Assembly (NCBI GenBank): GCA_050250135.1
Contig: JBFWPF010000003.1
Coordinates: forward strand, 1 to 64,000
Reading direction: 5' to 3'
Length of the DNA stretch: 64,000 nt
DNA from: JBFWPF01 sp050250135
GTDB taxonomy: Bacteria; Chlamydiota; Chlamydiia; Chlamydiales; JAFEGQ01
A program made the position numbers and the translations under genes. Shown here in pieces: positions 8,953 to 16,662 of this stretch (positions are counted from its first letter, which is position 1; each line of letters begins with the position of its first letter). The notes beneath the pieces were generated by a model. The model searched no databases. It saw nothing but the letters and a program-made list of their open reading frames with translations, and had not been told where the DNA came from.

Positions 8953-9035
8953 CCCGTTTATAGCCACTGAAATAAGGTAAAGGTCGCCCTATTTATCTAG
9001 TTTTGCTATCCTTTTCAGAAAAAGGGAGAGCGGAT

Positions 9036-9227
9036 ATGGAGAACACTCCAACCTTTTTCAATGTACTGAACGATCCGTTCCTACGGCACATGCTCAAGAC
9101 CTTCACGCCCGAGCACCAGCAGGCGCTGGAGCAAATGCTTGAGAGCACGATTGCCCAGGTCAATGAGACTCCTAAGGAGAAACTTGACGAGGTCGTTCAG
9201 CGAGTGGTGCAGCAGAAAGGCAAATAG
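9036..9227 (+). CDS. 63-aa protein upstream of the phosphatase pair
   Basis: The ATG at 9036 has a GGGAGAG Shine-Dalgarno; the open frame extends back to 9003 but that stretch lacks one. The product starts MENTPTFFNVLNDPFLRHML and is mostly predicted helix with acidic and Gln residues. No family is recognised. It ends 17 bases before the first tyrosine phosphatase gene. Position and size would suit a small chaperone or partner for the phosphatase, but this is inference from location only. Confidence 0.6.
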   Translation: MENTPTFFNVLNDPFLRHMLKTFTPEHQQALEQMLESTIAQVNETPKEKLDEVVQRVVQQKGK

Positions 9228-9244
9228 TAAACCGGAGGCCAAGG

Positions 9245-10183
9245 ATGGCGGCTACAATCAATACTCCCTATCATCTCGATAGCGGAACGGCGCAAAGCCC
9301 GATCAATCGATTTGGCGACAATAAAGCCTACCCCTTCAACCAGATCGTTGTGCAGGAAGCGAATTCGACCCTCCTGGCGATCAATGCCTCCTATATCCCG
9401 GCCAAGGCGTTTACAGACCCCAATTCTATTCTCGAAAAAAGCAAGGGGTTATTTGATGAAAAGGGTCTCCGAATTTTGAAGGAGCACTACGAAACGATGG
9501 CCGAATGGGAGACCTGGGCTACCGATAAACGCCCTAAAAAGGTTCCCGACTACATTGCGACCCAGGGCCCCTACAGCAATACCAGCGAAACATTCTGGAA
9601 GATGGCGTGGGAGCACAAGGTGCCGCTGATTCTCTGCCTTGTCGAGGAGAAGGAGGTGGGCACCCAAACAAAGGAACACACCTGCCACCCCTATTTCCCC
9701 CTCAATAAGAATGACACCCTCGAATTTGGGGAGTTTGAGGTAGAGGTGAAGAAGGAGCCGCTCGAGAAAGCGGGGATTGCGACCCGGATCCTCACCCTAG
9801 CGCGAAACAACGAGAAGAGGGAGATCATCCACCTCTGGCATACCCAGTGGGCCGACAAGACCGCGATCTCTAAGGAGCAAATGGGCCAGCTTCTTCAGGT
9901 GATGGCACAGCACCGTAAGGAGGGTCCCGTTGTGGTCCACTGCGGCGCTGGCCTAGGGCGGACTGGGGCGGTGATTGCCTCTGATCTGGTCCAGAGCAAC
10001 CCCGGCCTTACTGGGGGTCAAGCGATCCAGGTTCTCCGTTCCTTCCGGGGGGCAATGGTGCGCCGAAAGGAGCAGCAGGAGCTGGTCGCCCAGTTTGAAC
10101 GGAAGGCCGAAGCCCCACCACCAAAGCCTGAGACGAAGCCGATCACCAAGAAGCCAAGTTTCTTTAGTAAATTTTTTAATTAG
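9245..10183 (+). CDS. eukaryotic-type protein tyrosine phosphatase 1
   Basis: A classical (receptor/YopH-like superfamily) PTP of 312 aa. It has the substrate loop DYIATQGPYSNTSETFW (near residue 100) and the P-loop HCGAGLGRTG with catalytic Cys233 and Arg239. The WPD loop is present as WAD (HLWHTQWADK), so the acid Asp is kept but the proline is lost. No signal peptide is seen. The C-terminal tail is rich in Pro and Lys. Such enzymes dephosphorylate phosphotyrosine proteins; in an intracellular bacterium a host target is plausible but inferred. It lies 67 bases upstream of a second PTP. Confidence 0.9.
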   Translation: MAATINTPYHLDSGTAQSPINRFGDNKAYPFNQIVVQEANSTLLAINASYIPAKAFTDPNSILEKSKGLFDEKGLRILKEHYETMAEWETWATDKRPKKVPDYIATQGPYSNTSETFWKMAWEHKVPLILCLVEEKEVGTQTKEHTCHPYFPLNKNDTLEFGEFEVEVKKEPLEKAGIATRILTLARNNEKREIIHLWHTQWADKTAISKEQMGQLLQVMAQHRKEGPVVVHCGAGLGRTGAVIASDLVQSNPGLTGGQAIQVLRSFRGAMVRRKEQQELVAQFERKAEAPPPKPETKPITKKPSFFSKFFN

Positions 10184-10250
10184 CACACAGACCCCTTGCG
10201 CATAAACGCCATTTTTTATTAGAGTTTCCCCTAAAAACAGGGAGTTAATC

Positions 10251-11639
10251 ATGGCGCTAGAAGGTGTCCGTACTAAACTTGAGGAATACCCCGGAATTAG
10301 GATGGGGCTACAGGCCGCCTTTGGGGCTCTGGTGGTCTCCTCGCTTTTTACCCGCTTCGCCTACAAGCAATCCCCCCTTGCCGATTTGAGGTGGACCTCC
10401 ACAGGTGCCCTAGGTCTCCTTTCAGCGACCCTACTCTCCCCAGGAGCCGAAAAGCAAAAGGCCCCTGAGGGGGAGGAGGCAAAGAGTGAGGTGCAGAGCC
10501 TGGAGCAAGAGCTCGAAAGCGCAAGGGGACAAATCCGAGACTGCGACGAGGAGCTCGAACAGGAGCAAGAGAAGCTTAAAGAGAAAGGGCGACAACTCGA
10601 GCAAGCCCTCAATGAGCTCGAGCAAGAACGGGAAAGGACAATGGAACTGGAGGAAAGGCTCCAGAACGAAAACCAAGAGTACAATTTTTCAAACATTGAG
10701 GCACAGAACCAGATTTGGCGCCTTCAACAGGAGGTCAATTTCCAAACGGAGCGCTTCAAGGGGTTAGCAAAGGCCGTTGTTCAGGTGATATTTGAAGGTA
10801 AAACTGACTATGCCGAGGCTATCCCCCCTATCGACCGATACAAGAATATCCTCTCCTACCCCTTTAATAGGGTTTCGGTAAGAAGTTCAGTGCAACTTGA
10901 GGCGGAGCTGAATGCCTCGGAGATCCCCTGGCAAGCGCTCTCCTATCCCCATCAGGTAATCGAGAACGCAAAAGAGTGGGTCGATGAAGAGGGTAACGTC
11001 AAAAGCGAATGTTACGGTCAGGCACAGGCTTCAAAGGGATGGGAGCTTGGCGAAAAGAAGGGACCCGTTTCGAGTTGGATCGCGACGCAAGGGCCCCTTA
11101 CTCAGACCACTGGTCAGTTTTGGGCCATGATTTGGGACCGTAAGGCTCCCCTTATCGTATGTCTAGTTAACCAAACTGAACTGGGTTCGAAATGTGCGCC
11201 CTATTTTCCTACCGATTCCCAGAAGACGGGCGAATTTACCCTTGAGGTGGAAGAGCTGCAAGATCAGGTGGGCTACCAACTGAGAAAGATCAAAATGACC
11301 CGGATGGTGGGCACAATCACAGAGGAGAGACACGTTCACCACTTGTGGTTTCTCGACTGGCCCGATCATGGAGTGCCCAACCCGGAGACGGCTAGCAGCC
11401 TTATTCAGAAAATTACCGAGTTGACCACAGAGGGAGAGCCAAGCGTGGTGCATTGTAGCGCAGGTGTGGGTCGGACTGGCACCGTGCTCGGGCTCCTGAT
11501 GAAGGCCCTAAATCCACAAGTGTCGGGTGATGTGGCTAAGCGCGCTCTCCGCGTCTATCGCGCCGGCATGATTCAGACAGAGGAACAGGAGCAACTGATC
11601 AACAACTACCTTAAAGCGGAGAAGGAAGAGGAGGTCTAG
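10251..11639 (+). CDS. eukaryotic-type protein tyrosine phosphatase 2 with coiled coil
   Basis: The 462-aa protein has two weakly hydrophobic stretches in the first 65 residues, then a long Glu/Gln-rich coiled coil (about 70-165), then a classical PTP domain. All key elements are visible: SWIATQGPLTQTTGQFW, the intact WPD loop FLDWPDHGVP, and HCSAGVGRTG with Cys402 and Arg408. It is therefore predicted to be active. It follows PTP1 and shares its domain, so a duplication is likely, but only this copy gained the coiled coil. Its TAG stop is formed at the end of repeat R3-A. A secreted host-directed role is inferred. Confidence 0.9.
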   Translation: MALEGVRTKLEEYPGIRMGLQAAFGALVVSSLFTRFAYKQSPLADLRWTSTGALGLLSATLLSPGAEKQKAPEGEEAKSEVQSLEQELESARGQIRDCDEELEQEQEKLKEKGRQLEQALNELEQERERTMELEERLQNENQEYNFSNIEAQNQIWRLQQEVNFQTERFKGLAKAVVQVIFEGKTDYAEAIPPIDRYKNILSYPFNRVSVRSSVQLEAELNASEIPWQALSYPHQVIENAKEWVDEEGNVKSECYGQAQASKGWELGEKKGPVSSWIATQGPLTQTTGQFWAMIWDRKAPLIVCLVNQTELGSKCAPYFPTDSQKTGEFTLEVEELQDQVGYQLRKIKMTRMVGTITEERHVHHLWFLDWPDHGVPNPETASSLIQKITELTTEGEPSVVHCSAGVGRTGTVLGLLMKALNPQVSGDVAKRALRVYRAGMIQTEEQEQLINNYLKAEKEEEV

Positions 11640-11864
11640 AGCGTGTAATCAATTAGCTCGGCATCTCCGGCGCGCCGGGTAATGGCAATGGAAATAACAG
11701 CGGGGCCGTTCTGGTCATCGGGGTGTGAATTTGCAACACACTGATTGTAAAACGAATACGTTCTTTTATTTAGGAGATGCCCTTGCTATCCAGAGGTTCC
11801 AGGGATGTTTCGGAGGCGAGCTTTCCCCTAGAGATCAAGGGAAGCCAATTGATCACACGCCCTA
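11637..11864. repeat. R3 inverted-end repeat, copy A
   Basis: A 228-bp element with 18-bp inverted ends, TAGAGCGTGTAATCAATT on the left and TAGGGCGTGTGATCAATT (reverse strand) on the right. The same ends bound R3-B at 53231-53762, and both share an internal segment (AACATCCCTGGAA and TCTGGATA). No coding frame stands out. It fills the whole gap between the converging PTP2 and npt genes, and the stop codons of both use its outermost TAG. A TA target duplication would explain this. Confidence 0.75.
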
Positions 11865-13430
11865 AACGGTTTGGCGTTCGGGTTCGGGGAGGGAGACCTC
11901 TTCGACGACGTCGATATGGTCGCGCTCAGCCTTGGCAAAGTGGCGCCCTAAGTTCCGCACCGCAATGATCCAGCCGCCAAGGATGACCACAAGCATGCCG
12001 CCAATCCAGGGGATAATCGCGGCCACCTCCTTCCCGCTGAGGAGGAACATCGCCTGGTAGATCGCCGCTCCCCCCGACTTCCCTAGCCGAGAACCCACGC
12101 CGTCAATCGCCGCCTTGCCCTGAAGCCTCGACTCCTTGCTCATCGGGATAAAGCACATCTCCTTCGTCGCATCAAAGACGGTGTACTTGGAGGCGCGGCT
12201 CATCACGTTTTGTGCCGAGCCAAAGAAGAGGATAAAGTTGGCCGCGCTCATCCCAAAGATGGCCGCGACCGTACTCACCGAATAACCAGAGAGGTACTGG
12301 AGGCCGAAAAAGCCGAGGCTGGTGATCAAGAGGACGATCGGTGTGACAAGGGCAACCCGGGTCCACCCAAAGCGGCGGATGGCATAGGAGGTGAAGAGGG
12401 CCATCACCGTGGAGACAATACTGGTAACGATAGTCACCTGACCAAAATAGGCGTTGTAGAGGGCCTTATCGGAGTAGACCATTTTGACATGTTCCTTCCA
12501 GGCCACCTCAACGAGGTAGATCACGATGTTGTAGGCGACGGCGACGGTAGCGATGCTGAGGAGGTACTTGCTCCTGCTGATATGGGCAAAGCTGCCGAGG
12601 AGGGAGGCCTTCGAGCGCATCTTTTTGAGCTTCCGGTCGATGCCGACCTGGGAGACCTCCATCCGGGGAGAGACGACCTGGAAGTGGTACCACCGGAAAA
12701 GGAAGAGGAGGGCAACCCCGGTCCCCAACACGGCAAGGGTAGTGAGGAGGAGGGAGTGGTAGTGGGGGTTGCTACTCCCCCATGTCGCCTTAACAAAGGC
12801 CATGGTGCACCACCCGGCCACGCAGCCCGAGAGGTTGGCCGAGATCGCAAAGAGGCTGTAGAACCGCTTGGCCTCCTCAATCTTGGTGATCTCGCTGGCA
12901 TAGCCCCAAAAGAGGACGGTAAGGCACATCGCGCCCCAAAGCTCAGCCATCACATAAAAGAGGGCATAGGACCAGTAGCGGATCACCGCAATCATCCCGA
13001 TAAGGCCGCTAGGCAGGTGCCCCTGAAGCCAATCGGCAAGCCCATGGAGATGGATCGTATCCCCTAATGGGTAGAGGACAAAGGTAAACAGGGCAAAAAA
13101 GGCGAGGAAGCCACAGATAATGGCATAAAAGAGTTTGGTTGTCGTCAGCCGGTGGCTCAGCTTGTAGAAGACAGCGGAGAGGAAGAAGGCCATCGGGAGG
13201 AGGACCCAGATCTTGGCAAAGGGAAGGGCGTGGGTTCCGCTGTTGGGAGCGGTGATGAGCATCGAGTCCTTAACGCATCGCAAGATGTTGTATATGAAGA
13301 CGATGCCGAAGCTTAGGAGGCACATGGGGAGGACGCGGATCAGCTCGTGCCGTTCGACGGGGAAGAGGATGGAACGGGTTTTGGAGAGTAGCCTCCTTAT
13401 AGAGCCATCAGACATAGGGGGTTTCCCCAT
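11862..13430 (-). CDS. npt: ATP/ADP translocase-family nucleotide transporter
   Basis: An inner-membrane nucleotide transporter of the Npt/TLC family found in Chlamydiae, Rickettsiales and plastids. It imports host ATP in exchange for ADP, or other nucleotides in some paralogues. The 522-aa length equals that of chlamydial Npt proteins. The N-terminus (LFPVERHELIRVLPMCLLSF, IYNILRCVKDSMLIT) is the family signature, and about 11-12 hydrophobic segments follow. Sequence alone does not settle ATP/ADP exchange versus proton-driven import. The gene converges on PTP2 across R3-A. An ATG five codons in (13415) is an alternative start. Confidence 0.93.
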   Translation of the reverse strand: MGKPPMSDGSIRRLLSKTRSILFPVERHELIRVLPMCLLSFGIVFIYNILRCVKDSMLITAPNSGTHALPFAKIWVLLPMAFFLSAVFYKLSHRLTTTKLFYAIICGFLAFFALFTFVLYPLGDTIHLHGLADWLQGHLPSGLIGMIAVIRYWSYALFYVMAELWGAMCLTVLFWGYASEITKIEEAKRFYSLFAISANLSGCVAGWCTMAFVKATWGSSNPHYHSLLLTTLAVLGTGVALLFLFRWYHFQVVSPRMEVSQVGIDRKLKKMRSKASLLGSFAHISRSKYLLSIATVAVAYNIVIYLVEVAWKEHVKMVYSDKALYNAYFGQVTIVTSIVSTVMALFTSYAIRRFGWTRVALVTPIVLLITSLGFFGLQYLSGYSVSTVAAIFGMSAANFILFFGSAQNVMSRASKYTVFDATKEMCFIPMSKESRLQGKAAIDGVGSRLGKSGGAAIYQAMFLLSGKEVAAIIPWIGGMLVVILGGWIIAVRNLGRHFAKAERDHIDVVEEVSLPEPERQTV

Positions 13431-13525
13431 GCAACAAGGAGGGTATTGAGAGGGGCAGGAGGGGGAGAGTGGGGAGCCCTAGGGGCTGGTTGTCCATGGT
13501 CCTCTTGTCCATTGACGAGGGCCGC

Positions 13526-13554
13526 AGTATAGCGGAAAGGGCGATCGGACGCAA
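13526..13554 (-). promoter_or_regulatory. probable sigma-66/70 type promoter for npt
   Basis: On the minus strand TTGCGT (13549-13554) and TATACT (13526-13531) are separated by 17 bases, a good match to the main-sigma consensus. The -10 lies about 95 bases upstream of the npt start at 13430. The large hairpin at 13561-13625 begins seven bases upstream of the -35. Confidence 0.45.
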
Positions 13555-13560
13555 GGGGTA

Positions 13561-13625
13561 GGGTACATGTTCACGAGGGTAACCCCCGCCCCTAGGGAGG
13601 GGGTTACCCTCGTGAACATGTACCC
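13561..13625. repeat. perfect 27-bp inverted repeat between npt and the AAA ATPase
   Basis: Two perfect 27-base arms (13561-13587 and 13599-13625), beginning GGGTACATGTTCACGAGGG, are separated by 11 bases. No U-tract follows on either side, so it is not a typical intrinsic terminator. It sits between two divergent genes. A boundary of the ATPase insertion, a regulator site or a cruciform are all possible. Confidence 0.8.
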
Positions 13626-13689
13626 GGTAACTCCCTTAAAATCGGAAATGGGGCAAAATGGAGAAAAAATCTCGAATCTGCCCCATCCC

Positions 13690-14850
13690 ATGTTTAATAG
13701 AGCATTAGCTACTAAACTTAAAGAACTTGCAAAAAAGTACCGGGTGGTCACTATAACCGGACCTCGCCAGTCAGGCAAGACGACCCTGGTCCGCAAGGTC
13801 TTTCCCGACAAGCGATACGTCAACCTGGAGATGCCGGAAGAGCGGGAACTGGCGGAGCGGGATCCTCAGGCCTTTCTTGAAAGGTATCCTAATGGGGCTA
13901 TCCTTGATGAAATCCAAAGGGTTCCCCAGCTTCTCTCCTATATTCAGGTGATCGTGGATGAGAAGGAGGCTAAGGGGATGTTTATCCTAACTGGGAGCCA
14001 TCAGCTTGCCCTCCATGCCGCTGTTGCCCAGTCTCTAGCGGGTAGAACTGCCCTTCTCTCCCTACTCCCTATGAGCCTTAAGGAGCTGGAGGAGGCAGGT
14101 ATCACCCTTTCATTAGATGAGGCCCTTTACACGGGAGGGTTCCCCGCGATCTTTCAGGACCAGTTGGAGCCGACCAAAGCCTATCGCAATTACCTGCAGA
14201 CCTATATCGAACGGGACCTCCACCAGATGACCCACGTGCACGACCTCACCCTCTTTCAGCGGTTTATGGTCCTTTGTGCGGGGAGGATCGGGCAGGTGCT
14301 CAATCAGGAGGGGTTGGCCAATGAGGTGGGGGTCTCCGGACAGACCATCCGGCAATGGCTCTCTATTTTGGAGGCATCCCATATCGTGATCCGTTTACAG
14401 CCCTATTATGAAAATCTAGGCAAACGGGTGATCAAATCGCCCAAGCTCTACTTCACCGATGTCGGGCTTGCCAGCTACCTGCTGAAAATTGAGAGCGCGG
14501 AACAGATGTCGCGGGACCCTCTTCGAGGAAGCTTGATCGAGAACCTGGTCCTCCTAGAGCTGGTCAAAGCCCGAGCTAACCAGGGGCTCGATCCCAACCT
14601 CTACTACTTCCGCGATAGGCGGGGCCGGGAGATTGACCTGATCTATCAGAGGGGGCGGGAACTTATCCCAATCGAGATCAAGGGGGCTCAGACCTTCAAT
14701 AAAGAGTTTTTTAAAAATCTCCTTTTCTTCAAAGAGCTGGTGGGTGAGCGCTGCCCTGTTGGGTATGCGGTTTATGCGGGGCAACAGGAGCAGCGAGTAG
14801 GCGAATTTGCCCTTCTCAACTACCGGCACGTCTCCCGCCTACTGGACTAG
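13690..14850 (+). CDS. orphan AAA ATPase with DUF4143
   Basis: The 386-aa product has a Walker A motif TGPRQSGKTT (near residue 21), a Walker B motif AILDEIQRVP (near residue 71), a sensor TGSHQL, and a C-terminal DUF4143 region (ESLIENLVLLELVKAR-like, then YYFRDRRGREIDLI) that has the look of a nuclease-like fold. These ATPases are common in bacteria and archaea, patchily distributed, and of unknown function. I chose the ATG at 13690 (MFNRALATKLKEL) because the family begins there; the open frame continues back through the hairpin to 13567. Its isolation suggests lateral acquisition. Confidence 0.85.
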   Translation: MFNRALATKLKELAKKYRVVTITGPRQSGKTTLVRKVFPDKRYVNLEMPEERELAERDPQAFLERYPNGAILDEIQRVPQLLSYIQVIVDEKEAKGMFILTGSHQLALHAAVAQSLAGRTALLSLLPMSLKELEEAGITLSLDEALYTGGFPAIFQDQLEPTKAYRNYLQTYIERDLHQMTHVHDLTLFQRFMVLCAGRIGQVLNQEGLANEVGVSGQTIRQWLSILEASHIVIRLQPYYENLGKRVIKSPKLYFTDVGLASYLLKIESAEQMSRDPLRGSLIENLVLLELVKARANQGLDPNLYYFRDRRGREIDLIYQRGRELIPIEIKGAQTFNKEFFKNLLFFKELVGERCPVGYAVYAGQQEQRVGEFALLNYRHVSRLLD

Positions 14851-14854
14851 GGAA

Positions 14855-16180
14855 TTACCGTTTTTTGGTGGGGATAATGAGGACCTTCTCGACGCAGCGG
14901 TCGCTTGACTCGAGAATCTCTAACTCAAAGTCATCGTGGTGGATGCGGAGCCCCTTTGGAGGGATCTCCCCGGCGCGATGGAAGGCATACCCCCCAATCG
15001 TGTCGTAGTCCCCCTCTTGAGGGATGGTGATGTCAAAGGCATCCTCAATGTCGAGGATGGACATCCGAGCGTCGACGATCCACCCTCCCCCCTCCTGAGC
15101 GACAAAGAGGGGCTCCTCTTCGTCATACTCGTCGGCAATCTCCCCAACGATCTCCTCCAAGCAGTTCTCAATGGTAACGATCCCCTCGGTACCCCCATAT
15201 TCGTCGACGACAACGGCCAGGTGGCTCTGCTTTTGCCGAAACTCGCGCAGGAGGTGGATGACCGAGCTGGTCTCGGGAACAAAGAGGACCGGCTTGGCAT
15301 GGGTGGAGACGGGCTGGTCGAGGGGAGAGAAATCGCCGCTCTCGCTGCACCTGAGGAGGAGGCCCATGAGGTCTCGGTACATAAGGAGGCCGACAATGTG
15401 GTCGAGGTTCTCCCGGTAGACGGGTGCCCGGCTATACCCCTCCCGGGTAAGGAGCTCGATGGCCGTCTTGAGGGTGCTATCGGCCTCGATGCCAAAGATG
15501 TCGATGCGGGGGACCATGATCTCCCGGACGATCCGCTCGGGCAGCTCAGCGACCGATTCGAGGAGAGCCTTCTCCTCTTCTTCAGCGCTGGTGCTGGTAG
15601 GGGCCTGCTGAATCATCTCGACGATCTTCTCCTTCATCTGCTCGACGGGGTGGTGGAGGTCGGGCATGTAGAGGGAGGAGAAGCGGCGCCCTGAGAGGAG
15701 GAGGAGAAGGAGGGTGGCGGGGAGGGCGATGAGGAGGTAGAGGGTGGCAAAGGGGCCAAAAAAGCGGAGCATCGGCTCGGGATGGCGGAGGGCAAGGGCC
15801 CTGGGGATATAGTCGCCGATCACGAGGAGGAAGGGGAAAGCGACGATAAGGGCGATGATGAGGAGGGTGTTGACCCAGGCGTAAGAGAGGGAGCCCCCTT
15901 GGAGGGTCTCGCTAAAGATGTAGAGGAGGATGGCGAGGCAGATGGTGAGGATGTAGCGGACCGCATGGCGAGCACAGGAGAGGGAAAAGAGGAGGGCCTC
16001 CTGCTCGCGCTCGCCGAAAAGGGGGCGGAGGAGGGTGCGGTAGAAGTAGAAGTAGCCGCTGCTCCGGAGCTGCTCCTGGGAGTGGGTCTGCTCAAGGCTC
16101 CGAAAGCCGCGGGTAACCGCCTGCAGGACAAAGGAGCCAAAGAGTCCGATAAAAAAGATGATCGTGCCGGTCAGAATCAT
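14855..16180 (-). CDS. tlyC: TlyC/CorC-type membrane protein (DUF21, CBS pair, CorC_HlyC)
   Basis: A 441-aa membrane protein. Residues about 1-180 hold the DUF21 (CNNM-like) transmembrane domain, then REIMVPRIDIFGIEAD leads into a CBS pair (YSRAPVYRENLDHIVGLLMYRDLM, then HLAVVVDEYGGTEGIVTIE), and the C-terminus is a CorC_HlyC domain ending in VLIIPTKKR. Relatives are linked to Mg2+ or Co2+ efflux; the older haemolysin label is not well supported. It starts overlapping the ybeY stop by four bases, and the ybeY-tlyC pairing is, as I recall, also found in Chlamydia. Confidence 0.9.
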   Translation of the reverse strand: MILTGTIIFFIGLFGSFVLQAVTRGFRSLEQTHSQEQLRSSGYFYFYRTLLRPLFGEREQEALLFSLSCARHAVRYILTICLAILLYIFSETLQGGSLSYAWVNTLLIIALIVAFPFLLVIGDYIPRALALRHPEPMLRFFGPFATLYLLIALPATLLLLLLSGRRFSSLYMPDLHHPVEQMKEKIVEMIQQAPTSTSAEEEEKALLESVAELPERIVREIMVPRIDIFGIEADSTLKTAIELLTREGYSRAPVYRENLDHIVGLLMYRDLMGLLLRCSESGDFSPLDQPVSTHAKPVLFVPETSSVIHLLREFRQKQSHLAVVVDEYGGTEGIVTIENCLEEIVGEIADEYDEEEPLFVAQEGGGWIVDARMSILDIEDAFDITIPQEGDYDTIGGYAFHRAGEIPPKGLRIHHDDFELEILESSDRCVEKVLIIPTKKR

Positions 16181-16662
16181 GGGGTCAGGAGCCTCCCTGC
16201 TGTTTGGAGCCGCTCCATGTGGCGCCTCTCGGCCTCTCTCATCTCTCTCTCCCTCCCCTCCTCTTTGTCATCATAACCCAAAAGGTGCAAGAGGCCATGG
16301 ACGAGGTAAAGGGTGGTCTCCCAGTAGGGATCCCCCCCGTGCTCTTGGGTGTAGAGGAGGGCCTGCTTGGGGCAGACAAAAACATCGCCAAGAAGCTCTC
16401 CGTCCACGGGAAGGGAGATGCAATCGGTTAGGCTGGGATCCTGAAAGTACTCCATATGGAGCTGGGACATTTCGGTGGCATCGACAAAGTGAATCCCCAC
16501 CTCTTGGGGCTCTTTCCCCTCATCGGCTACGACCGACTGGGCGATCGGGCCTGCCCCCGCCTCGCTGAGCGAAAGGTCGGTTTGCCGGTTCTCGATGATC
16601 ACGTCCAAGATTACTTTTTCTTCGGCAGCTTGACTTGAGGAGAGGGGCCTAGGTCGACCCAA
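16177..16662 (-). CDS. ybeY: YbeY endoribonuclease (third metal ligand changed)
   Basis: YbeY is a metal-dependent RNase that matures the 3' end of 16S rRNA. The core is clear: VHFVDATEMSQLHMEYFQ-like strand region, TDCISLPVD, GDVFVC, and the metal motif HGLLHLLGYD. In the standard motif HGxLHLxGYDH the last His is the third ligand; here it is Asp (GYDD). Asp can bind metal, so activity may survive. The ATG at 16662 lies 52 bases inside the upstream gene; TTG at 16608 or GTG at 16602 are possible starts near the family's usual N-terminus (VILDVII). Confidence 0.88.
   Translation of the reverse strand: MGRPRPLSSSQAAEEKVILDVIIENRQTDLSLSEAGAGPIAQSVVADEGKEPQEVGIHFVDATEMSQLHMEYFQDPSLTDCISLPVDGELLGDVFVCPKQALLYTQEHGGDPYWETTLYLVHGLLHLLGYDDKEEGREREMREAERRHMERLQTAGRLLTP

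Noticed and set aside
13567..13689. An N-terminal extension of the AAA ATPase reading through the 27-bp hairpin
   Set aside because: The extension encodes mirrored peptides from the inverted repeat, and the family begins at the Met at 13690.
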